A stretch of DNA of 13,031 nt from Acidobacteriota bacterium (GTDB lineage Bacteria > Acidobacteriota > Aminicenantia > UBA2199), in contig JAQUQF010000015.1 of the NCBI GenBank assembly GCA_028749105.1, positions 1 to 13,031 of the forward strand. Reading direction: 5' to 3'. Below are positions 1-6,239 of the stretch, piece by piece. The notes below the pieces were generated by a model. That model did not search any database, was not told the origin of the DNA, and was given only the letters and a program-made list of their open reading frames with translations. The stretch's first letter is position 1. Every line of letters starts with the position of its first letter. A program made the position numbers and the translations under genes.

Positions 1-1
1 T

Positions 2-289
2 GCCAAAATGCGCTTTGAAAAATTCGTTGAGGGGAAAAGCGCCCAGATTCTTCACGTGGGCCCCTTCGCCACCGAGGGCCCGACGGTCGCCCGGGTGCAC
101 GCATTCATTGCCTCGCTCGGCGGCAAGCTCTCCGGCAAGCACCACGAGATCTACCTCTCCGACGTCCGCAAGGCCGACCCCGCCAAGTGGAAAACCGTCA
201 TCCGCCAGCCTATGCGGCAACTCGGTCGGCCGGAGTGTCGCGGTAAATTCATTTCGGAGATGATGGCCATGGACGGCTGGAAAGTTTGA
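2..289 (+). CDS. GyrI-like small-molecule-binding domain protein, C-terminal part (5' end outside window)
   Basis: The reading frame is already open at base 2, before the first ATG at 8, so this is most likely the C-terminal part of a longer protein (family members are about 200 residues). The segment GKHHEIYLSDVRKADPAKWK followed by an IRQP motif is typical of the end of the GyrI-like/effector-binding fold, which binds small hydrophobic ligands in regulators such as Rob and BmrR and also occurs as a stand-alone domain. From memory, relatives end shortly after the RQP motif, whereas this protein runs on for about 24 further residues (near 215-286). That could be a natural extension or read-through after a small frameshift. 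No DNA-binding domain is visible, but the N-terminus is missing. The family call is fairly secure; the ligand is unknown. Confidence 0.72.
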   Translation, partial: AKMRFEKFVEGKSAQILHVGPFATEGPTVARVHAFIASLGGKLSGKHHEIYLSDVRKADPAKWKTVIRQPMRQLGRPECRGKFISEMMAMDGWKV

Positions 290-312
290 CATCGGGTTAA
301 TACGGAGGAACC

Positions 313-1254
313 ATGATCGTGTTCTTATCTGTATTGCTGGCGCTCTCGCCGCTGCAGCTTGATGCCCGGCTGAGCGTCGGGGAGTGGGACGGTGCGTTGT
401 CCCAGCTGCGAGCGGAACTCACGGAGGCCGTAACCGCCGGGAGAACCGCGGCCGAGGGATGGGCGCGCGTGCAGATCGCTCATGTCCTGGCGGAGCGAAA
501 TTTTTATCATGTAAGGGACGAGAAAGCGGCCGATGACGCCAGCCGTGAAGCCCTGGCTGTCGCCGAGGAGAAAGCCCCGGCCGCGCTAGCCAGGGCGCTT
601 TTCGTCCGCGGGCGTTTCCTTTACGGCAGGGCGTTTGACGACCAGGATTGGCTTGCCCCCGAGAACTGCTTCCGCCGGGCGCTGATATTGTTCGAGAAGC
701 AGGGTGACCCGCACGGGCAATCCGAGGCCTGGTTCTACCTGGGATTGATCGAGCAGATGCAGGGGCGACAGGAAGAGGCGGTGAAACGATTCGACAAGGG
801 GCTCCGTTTCGCGCATCCTCTCGACGATCCACTGCTGGAGTCCTATTTTTCCCGTCACTTGGGGTTCGCCGCCCAGGAACAGGGGCGGCCGGCGGAGGCC
901 GAAAAAGGGTACCGGGAATCGCTTCGCTTGCGTGAAAAAGCCGGCGCCCGGGTGTTCATCCCCTTTGCCCGAATCACCCTGGCCAACTTCCTAATGGAAA
1001 ACGGTGGCGATCGCGGTGAAATTCGCGGGCTATTTGAAGCGGCCGCTTCAACGGCGGAACGCTGCGGAAGCTGGCGAGCCGCCTTCCAGGCGCGCATAGC
1101 CCTTGCCCGATTGCTCCCCGATGTGAAGAATAAGTGCGGTCAGGCATTGCTGGCTGCAACGGCGGCCAGGAACTATGGGGATCCGGCCAATGTCAGGGAG
1201 GCCGAGAATCTCCTGCGGGCGTTGCCTGATTCAGAGAGCGGAGGGGAGAGATGA
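313..1254 (+). CDS. TPR-repeat protein, possibly exported
   Basis: A 313-residue protein. The start is supported by GGAGG at 304-308, four bases before ATG 313. The first 18 residues are hydrophobic (MIVFLSVLLALSPLQLDA), resembling a signal peptide or anchor but without the usual basic n-region, so export is likely rather than certain. Residues 45-260 form helical pairs typical of tetratricopeptide repeats, for example AWFYLGLIEQMQGRQEEAVK and the GFAAQEQGRPAEAEKGYRES segment, with the small/aromatic pattern and 34-40 residue spacing of TPRs. No enzymatic motif is visible; such proteins are scaffolds for protein-protein contacts. The last codons overlap the next gene by ATGA at 1251-1254, so the two are probably co-translated. 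The partner is unknown. Confidence 0.78.
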   Translation: MIVFLSVLLALSPLQLDARLSVGEWDGALSQLRAELTEAVTAGRTAAEGWARVQIAHVLAERNFYHVRDEKAADDASREALAVAEEKAPAALARALFVRGRFLYGRAFDDQDWLAPENCFRRALILFEKQGDPHGQSEAWFYLGLIEQMQGRQEEAVKRFDKGLRFAHPLDDPLLESYFSRHLGFAAQEQGRPAEAEKGYRESLRLREKAGARVFIPFARITLANFLMENGGDRGEIRGLFEAAASTAERCGSWRAAFQARIALARLLPDVKNKCGQALLAATAARNYGDPANVREAENLLRALPDSESGGER

Positions 1255-1691
1255 AGGAACTGATTACTGAAATCGAGATCCAGGCGCCCGCCGAACGTGT
1301 ATGGCAATTGCTGACCGATTTCGTTCGTTTCCCGGAATGGAACCCATTCCTCCGCCGGCTTGAGGGGAAGCTCACAAAAGGGGGCAGGCTCAAGGTGTTC
1401 ATGAAGCCTTCCGGATCATTTGGCATGACCATGCGTCCAACGGTCATCCGGCTGGATCCTCCTCATGAAATGCGCTGGCTGGGGCACCTGTTCGTTCGCG
1501 GCCTGTTCGACGGCGAACATGCCTTCGTCATTGAGGAGTTCGCCCCGGGCCGGGTGCGCTTCATCCAGCGCGAGACTTTCAGGGGGATCCTCATTCCCTT
1601 ATTCGCGCGAATGCTGGACAAGGACACGAAACGTGGCTTTCTCGAGATGAACCAGGCGTTGAAATTGCGGGCGGAGCGAACTCCGGATTAG
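1251..1691 (+). CDS. SRPBCC (START/polyketide cyclase-like) domain protein
   Basis: A 146-residue, single-domain protein. It opens with an ITEIEIQAPAERVWQLLTD pattern followed by FPEWNPF, the classic start of the SRPBCC helix-grip fold (first strand, then helix, then the W-N-P turn). The later IEEF...RVRFIQRETFRG strands and the C-terminal amphipathic helix from about residue 118 match the family, as does the length. The fold makes a deep hydrophobic pocket for lipids or other apolar ligands; no catalytic residue can be assigned. The start codon overlaps the stop of the TPR gene (ATGA), and a purine-rich GAGGGGAGAG at 1241-1250 serves as ribosome binding site. The domain is confident, the ligand unknown. 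Confidence 0.82.
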   Translation: MKELITEIEIQAPAERVWQLLTDFVRFPEWNPFLRRLEGKLTKGGRLKVFMKPSGSFGMTMRPTVIRLDPPHEMRWLGHLFVRGLFDGEHAFVIEEFAPGRVRFIQRETFRGILIPLFARMLDKDTKRGFLEMNQALKLRAERTPD

Positions 1692-1714
1692 CCCAGCCCG
1701 GCGAGGTGCTTGGA

Positions 1715-2001
1715 ATGATCCCCTACGTTGCAATCTTGAGAGGCATCAACGTGGGCGGGCACGCCGTCATCAAAATGCCTGTCCTCAAGGCCGCTTTCGA
1801 AAAAATGGGATGCGAAGATGTGCGGACGGTACTGGCCAGCGGCAATATGGTTTTTGCAGCTTGGCAGGCACGGAGGTGTTCTTTGTCGTCGATATGGGGA
1901 AAGGAATGGGGACACCTGAAGCAATGGCCGTTCTCGAGAAAGAATTCGGTTCCAAGTTGAAGACGCGGAATTGGAATACCATCATGAAGATTCTGGCGTA
2001 G
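1715..2001 (+). pseudogene. DUF1697 protein remnant with internal deletion and frameshift
   Basis: The start at ATG 1715 is preceded by GCGAGG at 1701-1706. The first 48 or so codons give a good DUF1697 N-terminus (YVAILRGINVGGH, then VKAAF-like helix and a DVRTVLASGNMVF motif). At about 1857-1862 the homology stops in this frame and continues in another frame with the family's C-terminal end (GTEVFFVVDMGKG, then AMAVLEKEFG and TRNWNTIMKILA), ending at TAG 1999-2001. Intact members are about 180 residues; here about 93 remain, so roughly 85-90 codons from the middle are missing and the frame is shifted. The family has no well-defined function. A real deletion is the simplest reading, but an assembly collapse cannot be excluded from the sequence alone. 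Confidence 0.8.
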
Positions 2002-2116
2002 TCCCGCGCTGGTTTCATATTTACGGATATATTGCCTGATCTTTGAATTTCCAAGAAGGCATGGGGCCGGCCCTTTCAGATTTAAATTCTTTTAAAGAGA
2101 AAAAGTAATTTTATTA

Positions 2117-2155
2117 TTGACAAGCAGTCAATCATATAGCAAAATAACTATATGA
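2117..2155 (+). promoter_or_regulatory. Promoter and paired palindromic operator of the ArsR-family gene
   Basis: This AT-rich stretch in a GC-rich region contains a consensus -35 TTGACA at 2117-2122 and two perfect inverted repeats. The first is TTGAC-5-GTCAA (2117-2131), covering the -35. The second is TCATATAG-8-CTATATGA (2132-2155), directly abutting the first and covering the start codon at 2152. The -10 is uncertain; AAAATA at 2141-2146 (18 bp spacer) is the best candidate and lies inside the second palindrome. ArsR/SmtB repressors commonly bind such AT-rich 24-bp dyads to repress their own operon, so autoregulation is inferred. Confidence 0.55.
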
Positions 2156-2460
2156 CAATGCGTGCAAATCGGATGTTTCGGGCCTTGGCCCATGAGAAGC
2201 GGCGTCAGATTCTTTCCTGGCTTAAAGCGCCGGCGATGCATTTCCCGCCTCAGGTGGACGGCGACCTGGTCCGGGACGGCGTATGCGTCTTGCGCATCGC
2301 CGAGAAGCTGGGCGTCAGGCAGCCCACCGCGACGCAACACCTGCAGATCCTGGCCGACGCCGGGCTGGTCACGGCCACGCGCATCGGCAAATGGACCTTC
2401 TTCAGGCGCAACGAAACCGCGATCGGGCGCTTGAAATCCGAGCTGATCGAAAAAGTGTAA
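2152..2460 (+). CDS. ArsR-family winged-helix transcriptional regulator
   Basis: A 102-residue protein made only of a winged helix-turn-helix. Residues 8-25 (MFRALAHEKRRQILSWL) form the first helices, residues 56-73 (RQPTATQHLQILADAGLV) contain the recognition helix, and GKWTFFRRN (79-87) is the wing. The HFPPQ...GDLV..GVCV insertion at 30-46 marks a common subgroup of ArsR regulators. There is only one cysteine (Cys45), so the CxC arsenic/metal site of classical ArsR is absent and the inducer is unknown. The start could be ATG 2152 or ATG 2158. Neither has a Shine-Dalgarno sequence, and 2152 lies within the operator palindrome, so the mRNA may be nearly leaderless. A flavodoxin remnant and a PhzF gene follow and may form its operon. 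Confidence 0.85.
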   Translation: MTMRANRMFRALAHEKRRQILSWLKAPAMHFPPQVDGDLVRDGVCVLRIAEKLGVRQPTATQHLQILADAGLVTATRIGKWTFFRRNETAIGRLKSELIEKV

Positions 2461-2484
2461 AGCGTCGATAAAAGGAGTCTCGCA

Positions 2485-2556
2485 ATGAATGTTCTCGTGA
2501 TGTACTATTCCCGGACCGGAAAAACACTTCTGATCCCCGAGGAGGCGCGATCATGA
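2485..2556 (+). pseudogene. Flavodoxin N-terminal remnant (23 codons)
   Basis: ATG 2485 has a good ribosome binding site (AGGAG at 2473-2477, 7 bases away). It encodes MNVLVMYYSRTGKT, which matches the first beta strand and phosphate-binding loop of flavodoxins (VLVxYxSxTGNT). After about 14-16 codons the similarity ends and the frame runs into the ribosome binding site of the next gene, stopping at TGA 2554-2556, which overlaps the ATG of the PhzF gene. A flavodoxin is about 140-180 residues, so nearly all of it is gone. The stub may still be translated and couple translation into the PhzF gene. A purpose-made leader peptide is possible but less likely given the specific flavodoxin signature. 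Confidence 0.7.
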
Positions 2557-3431
2557 AATTCCATATCGTCGATGTGTTCGCTGAGACCCGCTATTCCGGC
2601 AACCAGCTGGCCGTGTTCGTCTGTCCCGGGGCCGTCCCCGAGAAAGAGATGCAAGCGATCGCTCGCGAGATCAATTTTTCCGAGTCAGCATTCATTCTTG
2701 CGGAAAACGAGGAAGCGGGGGGCTGGCCCGTGCGCATCTTCACGCCGCTGCACGAAGTCGATTTCGCCGGGCATCCCACCCTGGGCGCCGCCCATGTCAT
2801 CCAACGCGAATTGATCAGAGCCGCGGTGCCGAAGCTGACGCTGCGGCTCAAGGTCGGCCCTATCCCGGTTGAGTTTTCCGCGAGGAAAGGGGACCCGCTG
2901 TGGATGGAGCAGGTGGCGCCCATTTTTGGAAAAACGCTCCCGGCGGGCCCGCTGGCCGAGTTGCTGGGGCTGCCCGCGGAAGCGATCGACGAAAGCTGGC
3001 CGGTGCAGGAAGTGTCCACCGGCCTGCCCCATATCCTGGTTCCGCTCCGCTCGCTCGAGTTCCTGCGGCGGGCGAAGGTGGACCGTGGAAGCTATTTTCG
3101 TTTCATCGAGAAAACATGGGCGAAAAACATCCTGGTTTTTTGCCTGCAGGGCCGGACGGCAAGCCATGCGGTCAGCGTGCGCATGTTTGCCGATTACCTG
3201 GGCATTCCAGAGGACCCGGCAACCGGCAGCGGCAATGGTTGCCTGGCCGGCTACCTGGTGCGGCACCGCTGTCTCGGGACGCCGTCCATTTCTCTGATCG
3301 CCGGCCAGGGGCATGAGATCGGCCGGCCATCGCTCCTGTACCTGCAGGCCGATGCCTCAGGGTCGGCCATCCATATCCGTGTCGGAGGCAAGGTGATGAA
3401 TATCGCCTCGGGTATCTGGCAAAGCGCGTGA
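2553..3431 (+). CDS. PhzF-family isomerase-like protein
   Basis: A 292-residue protein of normal length for the PhzF/diaminopimelate-epimerase-like fold. Visible signatures are the N-terminal IVDVFAETRYSGNQLAVF, the NFSES motif with the general acid/base Glu44, FAGHPTLGAA with His74, and EDPATGSGNG with Asp221 in the second half. In PhzF of Pseudomonas the equivalent glutamate catalyses proton shuffling in phenazine assembly. Most genomic homologues are not phenazine enzymes and have unknown substrates, and no other phenazine gene is present here. The start at ATG 2553 is supported by GGAGG at 2541-2545 and overlaps the flavodoxin stub by ATGA, so it is probably translated as part of the ArsR operon. 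Confidence 0.9.
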   Translation: MKFHIVDVFAETRYSGNQLAVFVCPGAVPEKEMQAIAREINFSESAFILAENEEAGGWPVRIFTPLHEVDFAGHPTLGAAHVIQRELIRAAVPKLTLRLKVGPIPVEFSARKGDPLWMEQVAPIFGKTLPAGPLAELLGLPAEAIDESWPVQEVSTGLPHILVPLRSLEFLRRAKVDRGSYFRFIEKTWAKNILVFCLQGRTASHAVSVRMFADYLGIPEDPATGSGNGCLAGYLVRHRCLGTPSISLIAGQGHEIGRPSLLYLQADASGSAIHIRVGGKVMNIASGIWQSA

Positions 3432-3489
3432 AACTGTTTTTCAGATAAATCACGAACGCCTGTTGCGTCAGTTCCTTTCATAAGCTTTT

Positions 3490-3516
3490 CAATGTAGGTA
3501 TAATCATTGGTGGAGG
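3490..3516 (+). promoter_or_regulatory. TATAAT promoter with flanking inverted repeat and ribosome binding site for the M29-like gene
   Basis: A perfect -10 box TATAAT lies at 3499-3504, but no convincing -35 is present (TTTCAT at 3476-3481 is at 17 bp spacing and poor). A CAATG-10-CATTG inverted repeat (3490-3494 and 3505-3509) brackets the -10 box and could be an activator or repressor site. GGAGG at 3512-3516 is the ribosome binding site. If transcription starts about 7 bases after the -10 box, the leader is only about 12 bases. Confidence 0.45.
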
Positions 3517-3522
3517 ATGCCC

Positions 3523-4671
3523 ATGCTGACACTGGCCCCTGAAGAATTGGTTGCTCTGGTCCGCTCCGTCTTTCCGCGCTTCGAGACCGACAAGGCCCTG
3601 GCCATCCTGGTCGATGTCCCGCGCCGAGCCGAGCTCGACAACCCGGCCTGGCGGGAGCGCCGGCGCCTGGCTTACGAGTGGTATGTTTTGCTGGAAGCGA
3701 GAAAGCAGGAGATCCCGCTGGCCGAGGTGAACCTGGTCGCTTATCCCGATGTCGGCTCGAACAACGCCGATCTTCCCGCCAACGGTTTCCTCCTGAATGG
3801 GCCGACGCCCGACGTCGCCGCCGATCTGGAGCCAGCGGGGAAACGAGTGGGCTTTGATCAGGTTTTCTCCACGACCCAGCTCTTTCTTGCCCCGACTGAG
3901 TTCTCGACCACCGCACCGCTCAAGGTGGCGGCCCGGCGCCACGGCTTCCGGGCGGCGACTATGCCCGGCTTCGCCGCCTCGATGATCCCGGCCCTGCGCA
4001 TCGACTACGGCGAGGTGGCGCGGCGCGTGGAAGCCCTGCAAGCCAGGCTGAGCGAAGCCGATCATGCCGACATCTCCTTCGCGGTGGACGGCAAGAATGA
4101 CTACGACTTGCACTTCGACCTGCGCCATCGTGCCGCCCATGCCAGTTCGGGGCGCTTCCCTGAGCTGGGCACCGCCGGCAACCTGCCCAGCGGCGAGGCC
4201 TATATTGTGCCTTACGAGGGTGAAGCGGGTGAGGAGAGCCTGACTGCGGGCATGCTGCCCGTTGAGATAAACGGCGAGCTGGTTCTTTTCGCCATCCGCG
4301 CCAACCGCGCCGTGAAGGTGAATGGCAGGGGAAAAGCCGCTCGGGCCGAACGCGCCCACCGGGCCGCCGAGCCGGCTTATGGCAACATGGCCGGGCTGGG
4401 ATTCGGCGTGCTGGCCGATTTTGGCCTGGAGCCGATCGGCGAGATACTGCTCGACGAGAAGCTGGGCCTGCACATCGCCTTCGGGCGCAGCGAGCATTTC
4501 GGCGGCATCGTGGGCCCCAAGGAATTTTCCTCCGCCGCGGCGGTCATCCACCTCGACCGCATCTATATCCCGCAGGCGCAGCCGCGCATCGCGGTGAACT
4601 CGGTTGTCCTGGGCTATGCTGACGGCCGCAGTGAAACCGTCATGGCCAAAGGGGCCTACACGATCTTCTGA
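3523..4671 (+). CDS. M29-like aminopeptidase-family protein
   Basis: The start is placed at ATG 3523 (6 bases after GGAGG) rather than the in-frame ATG 3517, which directly abuts the GGAGG; this gives 382 residues. The C-terminal half resembles the M29 (aminopeptidase T/AmpS) metallopeptidases. GNLPSGEAYIVP carries the probable first metal glutamate (Glu225), GEILLDEKLGLHIAFGRSE carries His317, and IHLD carries His343 and Asp345. M29 enzymes remove N-terminal residues from peptides using two metal ions in the cytoplasm. By eye, the glutamate expected in the segment before GLGFGVL is replaced by glycine (near residue 291), so activity or metal content may differ from the model enzymes. No signal peptide is seen. 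The next gene starts 1 base after the stop, suggesting coupling. Confidence 0.65.
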   Translation: MLTLAPEELVALVRSVFPRFETDKALAILVDVPRRAELDNPAWRERRRLAYEWYVLLEARKQEIPLAEVNLVAYPDVGSNNADLPANGFLLNGPTPDVAADLEPAGKRVGFDQVFSTTQLFLAPTEFSTTAPLKVAARRHGFRAATMPGFAASMIPALRIDYGEVARRVEALQARLSEADHADISFAVDGKNDYDLHFDLRHRAAHASSGRFPELGTAGNLPSGEAYIVPYEGEAGEESLTAGMLPVEINGELVLFAIRANRAVKVNGRGKAARAERAHRAAEPAYGNMAGLGFGVLADFGLEPIGEILLDEKLGLHIAFGRSEHFGGIVGPKEFSSAAAVIHLDRIYIPQAQPRIAVNSVVLGYADGRSETVMAKGAYTIF

Positions 4672-4672
4672 T

Positions 4673-5797
4673 ATGAGCCCCTCATGGCAGAATCCGGATT
4701 ATGAGAGCGGTCAGCGGCGCAAGCGGGCGCTCGCCGCTCTTGCCGTCCTGGCGCTTGTCGTGATCGCCGTTCTGGCCCCTCGGCTGCTGCGGCGCAGCCC
4801 GGTCACAGGTGCAGTGACCGGGGCGAGCTCCGCAGCACAGCCGTTCCGTTCCGCGCCCACGCCGCGGCAGGTTCAGCCCGATACGGGGACGAAAGAGCCG
4901 GCGGATGGCAATTTCCCGGCGTTTCCGGCCGCTGACGGGCCCGGGCCGGCGATGCCCGACGCGCTGCCCATGGCCTCCGGCGGCAGCGACGATTTCGCCG
5001 GACGCAAGACGCTGGCCTTCTCTCTCTACCGGCAGAACGAACTGGAAGCGGCGCAGGAGCAAGTGCAGGCCGCTCTGGCCCTGCGCCTGGACGATGAGCT
5101 GCTGGAGCTGCAGGCGAAGCTGAGGAAGGAAATATACGTGCAGCGCAACTACGATGACGCGAGCACGGCGAACTTTGTCGTGCTGTTCGACGGCTACGAG
5201 CACGAGGAGATGAAGCCCGCGGTTTTGAGTATACTCAAGGATGCCTATGCCGAGATCGGGAAGGAGTTGAATCACTTCCCCGCAGAGCCGATCACCGTCA
5301 TCCTGTACACGGCCAGGGATTTTACCGACGTCACCCGCGCCCCGGAATGGTCGGGAGGCATGTTCGGCCAGCTTGACGGCAAGATCCGCGTGCCGGTCCA
5401 GGGCGCCGCGGGCCAGGAGCAGATGCTGCGCCGGGTGCTGACCCATGAATATGTCCACGCCCTGCTCTATTCCATGGCGCCCGACTGCCCCTTATGGCTG
5501 CACGAAGGGCTGGCCCAGTATCTTTGTGGCGACAGCGCGGTCAGTGTCGGCCAGGTGATCCCTTTGGCGCTGCTGGTCAAGGGCTTCCCGCGCGATGCGC
5601 GCGCCGCCTATGCGGCCTACATGGAGAGCCTGCAGGCGGTGAACGATCTGGTGGACGAGCACGGCATGCCGCCCCTGCGCCGGCTGCTGAGCGAGCTGGG
5701 GAGCGGCAGGGACCTGGAGGCGGCTTTCGCCGCCGCCTACGGCGAGCCGTTCAGCCGCTGGGCGGCCGAATGGCGGCCGGTGCCGCGTGAAAAATAG
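4673..5797 (+). CDS. Membrane-anchored HEXXH metallopeptidase (peptidase MA-like)
   Basis: A 374-residue protein starting at ATG 4673, one base after the upstream stop; a longer frame from 4604 would overlap the M29-like gene and is rejected. Arg/Lys at 15-18 followed by a hydrophobic segment (19-35) predicts an N-in membrane anchor with the rest outside the cytoplasm. A Pro/Ala-rich linker follows to about residue 105. The region around 115-150 (LAFSLYRQNELEAAQEQVQA) is TPR-like. The catalytic domain has HEYVH at 258-262 and WLHEGLAQY with Glu278 as third zinc ligand, the gluzincin pattern of the peptidase MA group. The substrate is unknown. Pairing with the M29-like gene hints at peptide breakdown or envelope processing. 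Confidence 0.83.
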   Translation: MSPSWQNPDYESGQRRKRALAALAVLALVVIAVLAPRLLRRSPVTGAVTGASSAAQPFRSAPTPRQVQPDTGTKEPADGNFPAFPAADGPGPAMPDALPMASGGSDDFAGRKTLAFSLYRQNELEAAQEQVQAALALRLDDELLELQAKLRKEIYVQRNYDDASTANFVVLFDGYEHEEMKPAVLSILKDAYAEIGKELNHFPAEPITVILYTARDFTDVTRAPEWSGGMFGQLDGKIRVPVQGAAGQEQMLRRVLTHEYVHALLYSMAPDCPLWLHEGLAQYLCGDSAVSVGQVIPLALLVKGFPRDARAAYAAYMESLQAVNDLVDEHGMPPLRRLLSELGSGRDLEAAFAAAYGEPFSRWAAEWRPVPREK

Positions 5798-5826
5798 TCG
5801 TAGCCGCAGCAATAGGAGAAATAGGC

Positions 5827-6180
5827 ATGGATCTGAAGGAAATCAAAAGGCAGTACAAGCAGAAGACGCCGGATATGGGCATCTATCAGGTCAAAAACAT
5901 GGCGAGCGGGAAAATTTTCGTCGGCCGGGCCATGGAGCTGAACGGCAAGCTTAACAGCGAGAGGTTCCAGCTCAAGAACGGCATGCACATGAACAGGGAG
6001 CTGCAACAGGACTTCAACGAGCTGGGGATGGGAAAATTCTCCTTCGACGTCCTGGACCGGCTGCCGTCCAAAGAAAGCCCGGATCATGATTATAGCCAGG
6101 AACTGAAGGAGCTCGAAGAAATGTGGCTGAACAAGCTGCAGCCCTATGACGGAAAGGGATACAACAAAAAGAAGCTTTGA
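5827..6180 (+). CDS. GIY-YIG nuclease-family protein
   Basis: A 117-residue protein with AGGAG at 5815-5819 ahead of ATG 5827. The GIY half of the signature is at 18-20 (MGIYQVKN) and the YIG half is a variant, FVG, at 31-33. Glu97/Glu98 in LEEMWLNKLQPY is the likely metal ligand and Asn113 in GYNKK the conserved asparagine. A small stand-alone group of this form, ending in LQPYG-EKGYNKK, is widespread in bacteria. Family members cut DNA in repair, restriction or homing, but the biological role of this short subgroup is unknown. There is no neighbouring intron or restriction gene. The replaced tyrosine of the YIG motif leaves catalysis open. Confidence 0.82.
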   Translation: MDLKEIKRQYKQKTPDMGIYQVKNMASGKIFVGRAMELNGKLNSERFQLKNGMHMNRELQQDFNELGMGKFSFDVLDRLPSKESPDHDYSQELKELEEMWLNKLQPYDGKGYNKKKL

Positions 6181-6194
6181 TCTTCCTTTGGGCG

Positions 6195-6239
6195 GCTGTA
6201 AAAACAGCGTTTGTTGTATAATCAGAAGGGGAGCACAAA
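6195..6239 (+). promoter_or_regulatory. TATAAT promoter with inverted repeat upstream of the ZIP transporter
   Basis: TATAAT occurs at 6217-6222. A perfect GCTGT-AAAA-ACAGC inverted repeat (6195-6208) covers the place where a -35 box would sit, and no good -35 hexamer is visible. The repeat could be an operator, for example for a metal-sensing regulator, or a weak terminator hairpin for the GIY-YIG gene, since it is followed by a T-rich but not T-only stretch. GGGGAG at 6228-6233 is the ribosome binding site for ATG 6240. The predicted leader is only about 11 bases. Confidence 0.42.

Noticed and set aside
2553..3431. Phenazine biosynthesis locus.
   Set aside because: Only a PhzF-family protein is present. 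Most members of this family lie outside phenazine clusters, and no other phz gene is nearby.
3478..4551. A 357-codon open frame on the - strand.
   Set aside because: It is the mirror of the M29-like gene, has no promoter or ribosome binding site, and its product resembles no family.
4604..4672. Longer N-terminus for the HEXXH peptidase.
   Set aside because: It would overlap the end of the M29-like gene by about 68 bases. ATG 4673 gives a clean RRKR-plus-hydrophobic anchor and one-base spacing.
5827..6180. Homing endonuclease or mobile intron signal from the GIY-YIG protein.
   Set aside because: The protein belongs to a short stand-alone chromosomal subgroup. There is no intron, inverted repeat or interrupted gene around it.
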